NCBI GenBank assembly: GCA_017391675.1
Contig: JAFOXR010000029.1
Coordinates: forward strand, 1-64,000
Direction: 5' to 3'
Length of the DNA stretch: 64,000 bases
Origin: Muribaculaceae bacterium
GTDB lineage: Bacteria > Bacteroidota > Bacteroidia > Bacteroidales > Muribaculaceae
Below are positions 1 to 7,016 of this stretch, piece after piece; position 1 is the stretch's first letter, and every line of letters starts with the position of its first letter. A model generated the notes under the pieces. That model saw only the letters and a list, made by a program, of their open reading frames with translations, did not search any database and was not told the origin of the DNA. A program made the position numbers and the translations under genes.

Positions 1-1
1 A

Positions 2-226
2 CGCCAATCGCTTACTAATATGAAGAATATCCTGGCAGAAGCAGGCTTGGGAATGGAGAATGTTGTGAAAACAACAGTGTTCCTTGCCGATATGGCCGAC
101 TTCGCAGCAATGAACGAAGTGTATGCATCATTCTTTGAGGGCGTAGCTCCTGCCCGTTCGGCAGTGGCAGTAAAGACTTTGCCGAAGAATGCTTTGGTGG
201 AAATAGAGTGTATTGCCGTAAGGTAA
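2..226 (+). CDS. RidA/YjgF family deaminase, C-terminal part
   Basis: The reading frame is open from the left edge, so the start lies outside the window and about 74 residues are visible. The pattern is that of the RidA (YjgF/YER057c/UK114) family: a NMKNILAEAGLGMENVVKT-like helix, an FLADMADFAAMNEVY segment, then P-ARSAVAVKTLPKNALVEIE, where the Arg and Glu match conserved active-site positions of the family. RidA hydrolyses reactive enamine/imine intermediates released by PLP enzymes in the cytoplasm. A strong terminator follows within 30 bases, so it ends its transcription unit. The family call is firm; the exact substrate is not known from sequence. Confidence 0.85.
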   Translation, partial: RQSLTNMKNILAEAGLGMENVVKTTVFLADMADFAAMNEVYASFFEGVAPARSAVAVKTLPKNALVEIECIAVR

Positions 227-250
227 AAAGCTGGATTTTGCGATAGAGTA

Positions 251-284
251 ATGCTGCAAGGAATTTCTTGCAGCATTTTTTTTG
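251..284 (+). terminator. Rho-independent terminator after ridA
   Basis: A perfect 10-bp stem (251-260 pairing with 267-276) closes a 6-base loop and is followed by a run of eight T. It lies 25 bases after the RidA stop codon. Confidence 0.9.
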
Positions 285-499
285 TTTTTGGCGAAAGAAA
301 CAGATTTTTTTTGGAGCACTTAGGAGCTTGATTGGCGTTCTGAGGATTCTCCGTCGGCAGATAGCCGAAAATATGTTGAAAAACGGGCTACGGTGCCTTA
401 AAATGCGTCTGGTGGCATGCGGGTGTCCGATGAGACCTGTTTCAGAAAAATACTTGAAAAAACGGTGGTTTTTTATTTCATAAATACGGGATTTTTTTG
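285..499 (+). other. Intergenic stretch with no supported gene
   Basis: The 339-bp gap between the RidA stop and the gyrB start holds the terminator at 251-284 and the promoter element at 500-507. Between them I see only T-rich DNA. An open frame at 268-483 starts inside the terminator, is rich in Trp/Arg/Lys and has no family resemblance. Confidence 0.5.
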
Positions 500-507
500 T
501 ATTTTTG
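500..507 (+). promoter_or_regulatory. gyrB promoter, -7 element
   Basis: TATTTTTG matches the Bacteroidetes -7 consensus TAnnTTTG. No TTG is present at the usual -33 spacing. The untranslated leader would be about 50 bases. Confidence 0.5.
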
Positions 508-565
508 TTAATTGAAAATTAGTTATTTAAGATATAAAAACAGCGAAAATAAATCACATCATAAT

Positions 566-2515
566 ATGAGCGAAGAATTAGAAGAAAAACAGTATACGGC
601 CGATAATATTCAGGTCTTGGAAGGTCTTGAAGCGGTGCGTAAACGCCCTTCAATGTACATCGGTGACACAAGCAGCAAGGGATTGCACCACTTGGTGTAT
701 GAAGTAGTGGACAACTCTATCGATGAGGCTTTGGCAGGATATGCTAGCCACATCAATGTTACAATTACCGAGGACAACTCTATCAAGGTAGAGGATAATG
801 GTCGTGGTATTCCAGTGGATATGCATGAGAAACTGCACAAACCAGCTCTAGAAGTTGTGTTGACAGTGCTGCATGCCGGAGGTAAGTTTGACAAGGGATC
901 TTATAAGGTATCCGGAGGTCTTCACGGCGTGGGTGTATCTTGTGTAAACGCATTGTCTACATATTTGCGTGCTGAGGTTCGCCGCAACGGAAAGGTGTAT
1001 ATGCAGGAATACAGCTGCGGTCACCCAACTTGTGAAATGAAAGTGATGGGCGATACCGAAGAGCATGGTACAACCATTTATTTCCACCCAGATGACACTA
1101 TCTTCTCGGAAACAGTATACGATTACAATACGCTAGCAACAAGATTGCGTGACTTGGCATTCCTTAATGCCGGCATCACATTGACTCTTACCGACTTGCG
1201 TGTGAAAGACGAAGAAGGCAATCCTAAGGAAGAAGTGTTCTTCTCGGAAACAGGTCTTGACGATTTCGTTCAGTATATCGATTCCAACAAGGAACACCTT
1301 ATCAATGACATTATACACATAAGCATTGAAAAGCAAGGCATACCAGTAGAGGTTGCAATGACTTATAATACAACATTCAACGAGAATGTTTATTCCTATG
1401 TTAATAACATCAATACAATAGAAGGCGGTACTCACTTGACCGGATTCCGTCGCGGATTGACAAGCACACTGAAGAAATATGCCGAAGATTCAAAGATTCT
1501 TGAAAAGGAAAAGGTGGAAGTGGCAAGTGATGACTTCCGTGAAGGCTTGACTGCGGTAGTTTCGGTAAAAGTGCTTGAGCCTCAATTTGAAGGACAGACA
1601 AAGACTAAGCTGGGAAATACCGAAGTGATAGGTGCAGTGCAGACTGCTGTAGCCGAAGCCCTAGGCAACTATCTGGAAGAACACCCTAACCAGGCTAAGG
1701 CTATTGTAGAAAAGGTGGTGCTAGCAGCTAAGGCTCGCCATGCAGCTTACAATGCCCGCATGAAGGTGCAGAGAAAATCGCCATTGACAGGCGGTGGACT
1801 ACCTGGTAAACTTGCCGACTGCTCATCTCGTGTTCCAGACGAATGTGAATTGTTCCTTGTCGAGGGAGATTCTGCGGGTGGTACTGCAAAGCAAGGCCGC
1901 GACCGTATGTTCCAGGCAATCCTTCCATTGCGCGGTAAGATTCTTAATGTAGAGAAAGCAATGGAGCACAAGGTGCTTGACAGCGAGGAAATCGTAAACT
2001 TGTTCCGTGCATTAGGCGTGACCATAGGTACTGAAGAAGATCCTAAGGCAGCAAACTTGAGCAAGTTGCGTTATCACAAGATTATAATCATGACCGATGC
2101 CGATGTTGACGGTGCCCACATTGCCACATTGCTTATGACATTCTTCTTCCGCCGTATGCGTCCGATAATCGAGAACGGATACTTGTATTTGGCTACTCCT
2201 CCATTGTACAAGTGCAGCAAGGGCTCGCATGAAGAATACTGCTGGGACGAACAGCAGCGTGAACAGTTCATCATGAGATATGCAAATGGTGAAGAAAAGC
2301 AGGTGAAAGTGCAACGCTATAAGGGTCTTGGTGAAATGAACGCAGAACAGCTATGGGATACAACAATGGACCCGGAAAACCGCATCTTGAAGCAAGTTCA
2401 TATCTCGGACGCAGCCGAAAGTGACCGCATCTTCTCAATGCTTATGGGTGAAGATGTAGCTCCTCGTCGCGAGTTCATAGAGCAGAATGCAACTTATGCT
2501 AATATTGACAGCTGA
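566..2515 (+). CDS. gyrB: DNA gyrase subunit B
   Basis: This is the ATPase subunit of DNA gyrase (type IIA topoisomerase), which with GyrA introduces negative supercoils. The 649-residue product shows the GHKL ATPase region (LVYEVVDNSIDEALAGY, VEDNGRGIPVD, GGLHGVGVSCVNALS), the transducer domain, and a Toprim domain with EGDSAGG near residue 432, the IMTDADVDGAHI metal-binding motif, and the C-terminal QRYKGLGEMNAEQLW motif. The phrase QAILPLRGKILNVEKA favours GyrB over ParE. An in-frame ATG at 512 would add 18 residues; I chose 566 because MSEELEEKQYTADNIQ resembles known Bacteroidetes starts. A single-gene unit with its own terminator. Confidence 0.95.
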   Translation: MSEELEEKQYTADNIQVLEGLEAVRKRPSMYIGDTSSKGLHHLVYEVVDNSIDEALAGYASHINVTITEDNSIKVEDNGRGIPVDMHEKLHKPALEVVLTVLHAGGKFDKGSYKVSGGLHGVGVSCVNALSTYLRAEVRRNGKVYMQEYSCGHPTCEMKVMGDTEEHGTTIYFHPDDTIFSETVYDYNTLATRLRDLAFLNAGITLTLTDLRVKDEEGNPKEEVFFSETGLDDFVQYIDSNKEHLINDIIHISIEKQGIPVEVAMTYNTTFNENVYSYVNNINTIEGGTHLTGFRRGLTSTLKKYAEDSKILEKEKVEVASDDFREGLTAVVSVKVLEPQFEGQTKTKLGNTEVIGAVQTAVAEALGNYLEEHPNQAKAIVEKVVLAAKARHAAYNARMKVQRKSPLTGGGLPGKLADCSSRVPDECELFLVEGDSAGGTAKQGRDRMFQAILPLRGKILNVEKAMEHKVLDSEEIVNLFRALGVTIGTEEDPKAANLSKLRYHKIIIMTDADVDGAHIATLLMTFFFRRMRPIIENGYLYLATPPLYKCSKGSHEEYCWDEQQREQFIMRYANGEEKQVKVQRYKGLGEMNAEQLWDTTMDPENRILKQVHISDAAESDRIFSMLMGEDVAPRREFIEQNATYANIDS

Positions 2516-2538
2516 TAAGGCTGGATATCAAATACTTG

Positions 2539-2573
2539 AGCGATATGTCAATTAATGGCATATCGCTTTTTTA
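2539..2573 (+). terminator. gyrB terminator
   Basis: A 9-bp perfect stem (2539-2547 with 2559-2567) is followed by a T-rich tract, 23 bases after the gyrB stop. Confidence 0.9.
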
Positions 2574-2665
2574 TTTTTTGACATGAGCATATTTAAACTT
2601 TTGTCAAAGGAGTGTATCAAAGAATTGAAAGCAAAAAGTTAATGGACTGTTATTGATAGACAAGA

Positions 2666-3226
2666 ATGAGAAGCAAGGCGACAGAAATAGAGATACTGGA
2701 AATGCTTCGGAATCCCCAGGAAAGAGATAGGGGATTCAGGCTGCTGCTGTCGACCTATGGCGACAAACTCTACTGGCATATACGCCGTATGGTAGTGAGC
2801 CGTGAAGATGCCGAAGATGCTATGCAGGAAATGTCAATAAAAGTTTACAGCAAGCTTGATAGCTTCAAGGGCGATAGTTCTTTGTTTACATGGATGTATA
2901 CTATAGCGACCAATGAGGCGCTTCAAGTGCTGCGTAAGCAAGCAGGATTGTTCCGCTCGCTTGACGACAGTGATTTGGCAAACTCGCTAGTTGATACTCT
3001 GTATGCCGAGAATGCGGTGGAATGCAGCGCGGCAGAGATTATCTTTCAGGAAGCATTGCTCCAGTTGCCTACACAGCAGAGATTGGCTTTCAATATGCGG
3101 TATTACGACGAGCTGACTTACGAGGAAATGGCGGCAGTGACAGGCAAGAATGTGAGCACGCTGAAGTCCAATTACCATTTTGCAGTGGAAAAAGTGAAGA
3201 AATTTATAAAAGAAAACGCTATATGA
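2666..3226 (+). CDS. ECF-type RNA polymerase sigma factor
   Basis: A 186-residue sigma-70 family protein of the extracytoplasmic-function type. Region 2 spans about residues 30-92 (DAEDAMQEMSIKVYSKLDSFKGDSSLFTWMYTIA), and region 4 about 130-180 (LPTQQRLAFNMRYYDELTYEEMA followed by a helix-turn-helix). Regions 1 and 3 are absent, as expected for the class. Its stop overlaps the start of the next gene (ATGA at 3223-3226), which encodes a small single-span membrane protein that is probably its anti-sigma partner. It would direct core polymerase to a small regulon, which I infer may include the linked periplasmic protein gene. Confidence 0.9.
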   Translation: MRSKATEIEILEMLRNPQERDRGFRLLLSTYGDKLYWHIRRMVVSREDAEDAMQEMSIKVYSKLDSFKGDSSLFTWMYTIATNEALQVLRKQAGLFRSLDDSDLANSLVDTLYAENAVECSAAEIIFQEALLQLPTQQRLAFNMRYYDELTYEEMAAVTGKNVSTLKSNYHFAVEKVKKFIKENAI

Positions 3227-3558
3227 AAGAGTTGGAAAAATTTGCAGGCAAGAATATGCCGTATAAGGAGAGCGAAGACTATGTAGCTCAACTTATAGAG
3301 CGTAGCGCAAATAGAGCCATTAAAACAGCTGCATCGGCACCAAAGCGGGGCAAGGTGTTGAGATGGACACTAGAAGCCATATCGGCTGCGGCAGTTCTTT
3401 TGATAGGGGTTCTTTCGTTTGTGGACTTGAACAGGGAAAGCGATTTTGAAAAGATTCAGAACAGCATGACACTGAGTGAAGTCCTCAACTCAATGAGCGA
3501 AGAGGAACTCATGAGCGTGAACTGCTATGTGATAGAAGATATTCCGGAATATGAATAA
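3223..3558 (+). CDS. Putative single-pass membrane anti-sigma factor
   Basis: The start ATG overlaps the stop of the upstream sigma factor gene by four bases, which decides the start and implies translational coupling. The 111-residue product has a basic cytoplasmic N-terminal part of about 45 residues, one hydrophobic segment (about residues 51-68, LEAISAAAVLLIGVLSFV) and an acidic C-terminal part likely in the periplasm, with two MSxxE-type repeats (SMTLSEVLNSMSEEELM). No zinc-binding HxxxCxxC motif is visible, so it is not a ZAS-type anti-sigma. I infer anti-sigma function from size, topology and coupling only; no family was recognised. Confidence 0.6.
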   Translation: MKELEKFAGKNMPYKESEDYVAQLIERSANRAIKTAASAPKRGKVLRWTLEAISAAAVLLIGVLSFVDLNRESDFEKIQNSMTLSEVLNSMSEEELMSVNCYVIEDIPEYE

Positions 3559-3577
3559 TAAAACAATTTAGAAAACA

Positions 3578-4129
3578 ATGATGATGAAAAGGATAGCATT
3601 AATGATTGCACTTATAGCTGCATTTGCAGTGGGTGCTGTTGCTCAGCCAAAACCGTTGAGCAAGGAAGACAAAGAAAAGATCTTCTGCGGTAAAGCTCAA
3701 ATGATGCAGAAAAAGCTTGACCTTAAAGAGTCGCAAATGGAAGAGTTCCTGGCTGTGTATAAGCAGTATCAGGAGGCTGTGTCGAAGATTGTTCCACCCA
3801 AAAGGCTGAAAGCAAAAGATGGAGAAATCACAAGCGACCAGGCTTATGAAAATGTGATGGCTCAACTTAAGTTCAAAAAAGAAATACTTGCGGTACAAGA
3901 GGAATATGTGGGAAAGATGAAAAACATTCTTACCCCAAAGCAGCTGATGCGTTTCTTGCAAGCAGAATATGCTGTGCAAAAGAGCATTTTTGATCACAAG
4001 AAAGCTCGTGGAGAAGGTAAATCCCGTAAGGGCTTCAAGCGTGACCGAAAGTCTGGCAAAATATCGCATCAAAGTGAGATCCGGCCAGATAGCGTTTGCT
4101 GTCCATCGGCTTCTGTACCAACGGTATGA
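3578..4129 (+). CDS. Periplasmic LTxxQ/Spy-like helical protein
   Basis: This encodes 183 residues with an N-terminal signal peptide (MMMKRIALMIALIAAFAVGAV, cleavage before QPKP). The mature part is helical and charged and contains ILTPKQLMRFLQAEY (about residues 120-135), which resembles the LTxxQ motif of the Spy/CpxP/ZraP group of periplasmic chaperones and metal or stress sensors. It follows the sigma/anti-sigma pair by 19 bases and is probably co-transcribed. The last 30 residues (Arg/Lys-rich, then PDSVCCPSASVPTV) look unlike the rest and could be a lineage-specific tail or the result of a 3' frameshift. The start could be any of the ATG codons at 3578, 3581 or 3584. Confidence 0.7.
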   Translation: MMMKRIALMIALIAAFAVGAVAQPKPLSKEDKEKIFCGKAQMMQKKLDLKESQMEEFLAVYKQYQEAVSKIVPPKRLKAKDGEITSDQAYENVMAQLKFKKEILAVQEEYVGKMKNILTPKQLMRFLQAEYAVQKSIFDHKKARGEGKSRKGFKRDRKSGKISHQSEIRPDSVCCPSASVPTV

Positions 4130-4220
4130 CAGTTATTATAGCGCAGTTGGAGAAGGCTTCTTGGGAAAGGGGTCTTCTTCGTTTTTTAAGAAGTAACGCC
4201 TGTTCAAAAGTCAAGGCAGG

Positions 4221-4266
4221 TGTTGATAACCTCGGAGTTATTAACAAAAAAGCCCACTTATCAACA
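4221..4266. promoter_or_regulatory. Cluster of DnaA-box-like 9-mers upstream of parA
   Basis: TGTTGATAA at 4221-4229 and TTATCAACA at 4258-4266 are exact inverted copies, and TTATTAACA at 4238-4246 is a closely related 9-mer. TTATCAACA differs by one base from the DnaA box TTATNCACA. They sit in an AT-rich gap of about 210 bp between the LTxxQ-like gene and parA. They could be DnaA sites (origin or datA-like), or an operator for parAB. This is a sequence resemblance only. Confidence 0.4.
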
Positions 4267-4342
4267 ATTTTGACATTTTTAGGGCTGAAAATTAGGACTA
4301 TATGCGTAAAAAATAATTCCTTTGCATAGTAAAAACTATAAT

Positions 4343-5119
4343 ATGGGAAAGATAATTGCGATAGCTAATCAGAAAGGTGGAGTGGGAAAGACAACTACTT
4401 CCATCAATTTGTCGGCATCACTTGCCGTGCAAGGGAAAAAAGTGCTGATTATAGATGCAGATCCGCAGGCGAACGCTACATCGGGACTTGGTATAGACCC
4501 TAAGCAGATGTCGTCCTCAATATATGAATGTCTAGTAGATGATTATCCGCTAGAAGGCACTCAAGTGAAAACTTGTGTAGAAAACCTGGAACTTGTGGGG
4601 TCTAGAATAGACCTTGTGGGTGCCGAACTGGAACTTATTAACAAGCCAAACCGTGAGCGAGTGCTGCGTAACCTGCTGGAACAGGTGAAGCAGTCCTATG
4701 ACTTTATCTTGATAGACTGCAGTCCTTCGCTAGGACTTATTACTGTTAATGCTCTCACTGCAGCCGACTCTGTGATAATACCGGTACAAGCCGAATATTT
4801 TGCTCTTGAAGGTATAAGCAAGTTGCTTAATACAATAAGAATCATTAAGTCAAAGCTTAATCCAGCATTGCAGATTGAAGGCTTCCTGCTAACAATGTAT
4901 GATGCAAGATTGCGCTTGGCCAATCAGATTTATGAAGAATTGAAGGGACACTTTGCCGATATGGTGTTTGATACTGTAATCCCTCGCAATATACGCCTTA
5001 GCGAAGCTCCTAGTCATGGACTTCCGGCAATCCTTTATGACCCAACTAGCCGTGGAGCAACGAGCCACATGCAGCTAGCAAAGGAAGTGATCTCAAAGAA
5101 TCGCAGAAAAAACAAATGA
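4343..5119 (+). CDS. parA: Chromosome partitioning ATPase ParA (Soj)
   Basis: A 258-residue deviant Walker-A ATPase that drives origin segregation with ParB. The N-terminus is MGKIIAIANQKGGVGKTT, with the P-loop Lys signature at residues 11-18. Walker A' (IIDADPQANAT) and Walker B (FILIDCSPSLGLIT) follow, and the C-terminal part carries IPRNIRLSEAPSHG typical of chromosomal Soj proteins. The start at 4343 was chosen over an in-frame upstream codon at 4322 because the P-loop belongs at the extreme N-terminus and no extra N-terminal DNA-binding domain is present. parB follows after 21 bases. Confidence 0.95.
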   Translation: MGKIIAIANQKGGVGKTTTSINLSASLAVQGKKVLIIDADPQANATSGLGIDPKQMSSSIYECLVDDYPLEGTQVKTCVENLELVGSRIDLVGAELELINKPNRERVLRNLLEQVKQSYDFILIDCSPSLGLITVNALTAADSVIIPVQAEYFALEGISKLLNTIRIIKSKLNPALQIEGFLLTMYDARLRLANQIYEELKGHFADMVFDTVIPRNIRLSEAPSHGLPAILYDPTSRGATSHMQLAKEVISKNRRKNK

Positions 5120-5140
5120 TAATTGTAAAAAATAACAGAT

Positions 5141-6043
5141 ATGGCTATTAAGAGAAATGCATTAGGCAGAGGACTGGATTCACTCATTTCAATGGATGAT
5201 GTGCAAACGGGAGGTTCGTCGGCAATCAACGAAATTCCTATAAGCCAGATTTCGCCTAATCCCGACCAGCCTCGTAATTTCTTTGATGAAACGGCGTTGG
5301 AAGAACTTGCGACATCTATCCGCGAGCTAGGAATTATACAGCCGCTTACATTAAGAAAGGTTTCGTCGGAAAACTATCAGATAATCTCGGGTGAACGCCG
5401 TTATCGTGCAGCAAAACTGGCAGGTCTTGACTCAGTGCCGGCCTATATACGCACTGCTACCGATACCGAGCTTACCGAAATGGCTCTTATTGAAAATATC
5501 CAGCGTGAAGACTTGAATGCAATAGAAATTGCACTTACATTCAAGAAACTGATAGAGCAGTATAATCTCACTCAAGAACGCTTGAGCGAACGCATAGGCA
5601 AGAAGCGTACAACGATAGCAAACTTCCTTCGCTTGCTCAAATTGCCTGCCGAGATACAGCTTGGCTTGCGTGATCATCTGCTTGAAATGGGACATGCTCG
5701 TGCCATTCTTATGGTAGAAAAGCCCTCGCTGCAGTTAAAACTTTATAATGAAACTATTAAAAAAAGTTTATCTGTGCGCCAGGTGGAATCACTTGCCAAG
5801 CAGTACCAAGAGGCTGCCGATAAGGGACAAGAAACAGATGCGGTATCTCCTAAGCGCCTGAATAACAATGATTACCGCATTCTGCAAAAACATCTTTCCA
5901 CAGCGTTTTCTACCGAAGTCAAGTTCACATGTGATGTGAATGGTAAAGGAAAAATAACATTCCCTTTCAAAAATGAGGTGGAACTAGAAAGATTAATTAG
6001 TATCTTTGACAAATTAAAAAGTGAGGATTCGCCCAAATCGTGA
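5141..6043 (+). CDS. parB: Chromosome partitioning protein ParB (Spo0J, CTPase)
   Basis: A 300-residue ParB that binds parS, spreads as a CTP-gated clamp and stimulates ParA. The N-terminal domain has the CTP-binding motifs GERRYRA (residues 84-90) and ENIQRE (119-124). A helix-turn-helix for parS recognition follows at about 140-175 (LTQERLSERIGKKRTTIANFLRLL). The C-terminal dimerisation domain is about 245-300. It is the second gene of parA-parB-DUF5683-mltD. I did not find a canonical parS palindrome in the neighbourhood by eye. Confidence 0.95.
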   Translation: MAIKRNALGRGLDSLISMDDVQTGGSSAINEIPISQISPNPDQPRNFFDETALEELATSIRELGIIQPLTLRKVSSENYQIISGERRYRAAKLAGLDSVPAYIRTATDTELTEMALIENIQREDLNAIEIALTFKKLIEQYNLTQERLSERIGKKRTTIANFLRLLKLPAEIQLGLRDHLLEMGHARAILMVEKPSLQLKLYNETIKKSLSVRQVESLAKQYQEAADKGQETDAVSPKRLNNNDYRILQKHLSTAFSTEVKFTCDVNGKGKITFPFKNEVELERLISIFDKLKSEDSPKS

Positions 6044-6102
6044 TATTCGAGGGTGAGCGAATCGCTAAAACTTGTGTGCTTGTGAAAGGAACGAAAGAGA
6101 TA

Positions 6103-6978
6103 ATGAAACTATTTTTTGCCGGTTTAGCAATATTGCTGAGCTGCATAGCTCCATTGCCTGCAAATGCGCAATCAACCGACTCGGTAGATGTTAAGGAACC
6201 TGTGCTTTCCGACCTCAAGCAATCTATCATTAACAAGGGCCGCCGCCCGCATCGCCCTATCGTGAACCGTAATTTTGAAACAGCAAATGATTCATTGCCC
6301 ACAGATACGGTGACAGGACGCAGTGCTGTAGCGGTTAGCGATACGGTGGCAGTGACCGATTCGCTGATACAAAAGACCGATTCGGTGGAAGCCGCAATTA
6401 GACAGGATTTGCTAAAGCGCATGCAGGACTCACTTCGTAACGATTCGCTGATGCTTGCCGATTTCGGGGAAATGCGCGTGTTTAATCCCGATCCTAATAG
6501 AGCGTTGTGGATGTCGTTGCTATTCCCCGGATTAGGACAGGTATACAACCGTCGCTACTGGAAGCTTCCTATTGTTGTGGGAGGCTTTGTTGGCTTAGTA
6601 TACGCAACATCGTGGAACAACCGAATGCATGCCGACTATACTAAGGGTTACCGCGATGCGATGGATAGTGACCCTTCGACCAAAAGCTACATGGATTTTT
6701 ATCCTCCAACGACTAAAGAGGAGAACATAAACATGGATTGGCTCAAGAAAGCGTTGAAGTCCAAGAAGGATTATTTCAGACGAAATAAAGAACTCTGCGT
6801 GATAAGTATGGTGGGATTGTATCTGCTATGTGCAGTAGATGCCTATGTAGATGCCTCGCTGATGCATTTTGATGTGTCGGACGACCTGTCGATGAAAGTG
6901 AAGCCCGCTGTAATTGAACCGAGGTACACCGATAAGAAACTGCCGTCGCTAGGCGTGCAGTGTGCAGTTAATTTTTAG
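6103..6978 (+). CDS. DUF5683 membrane protein
   Basis: The 291-residue product starts with a signal peptide (MKLFFAGLAILLSCIAPLPANA) that decides the start; an in-frame GTG at 6040 overlapping the parB stop would only put 21 polar residues in front of it. A Thr/Ser/Asp-rich linker of about 90 residues precedes the conserved DUF5683 core (about 135-175, RALWMSLLFPGLGQVYNRRYW) with a membrane segment, and a second hydrophobic segment follows near 245-262. The function is unknown. The order parA-parB-DUF5683-MltD is, from memory, conserved in Bacteroidetes, which suggests a link between segregation and the envelope. Confidence 0.85.
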   Translation: MKLFFAGLAILLSCIAPLPANAQSTDSVDVKEPVLSDLKQSIINKGRRPHRPIVNRNFETANDSLPTDTVTGRSAVAVSDTVAVTDSLIQKTDSVEAAIRQDLLKRMQDSLRNDSLMLADFGEMRVFNPDPNRALWMSLLFPGLGQVYNRRYWKLPIVVGGFVGLVYATSWNNRMHADYTKGYRDAMDSDPSTKSYMDFYPPTTKEENINMDWLKKALKSKKDYFRRNKELCVISMVGLYLLCAVDAYVDASLMHFDVSDDLSMKVKPAVIEPRYTDKKLPSLGVQCAVNF

Positions 6979-7016
6979 CGAAATATAAGAAAAGTACATA
7001 CACATATAAATTTTAC

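Noticed and set aside
268-483. Open frame of 71 codons between ridA and gyrB
   Set aside because: It starts within the terminator hairpin, has unusual Trp/Arg/Lys-rich composition and no family resemblance.
4096-4329. Open frame of 77 codons before parA
   Set aside because: Overlaps the end of the LTxxQ-like gene and the DnaA-box-like cluster; composition looks non-coding.
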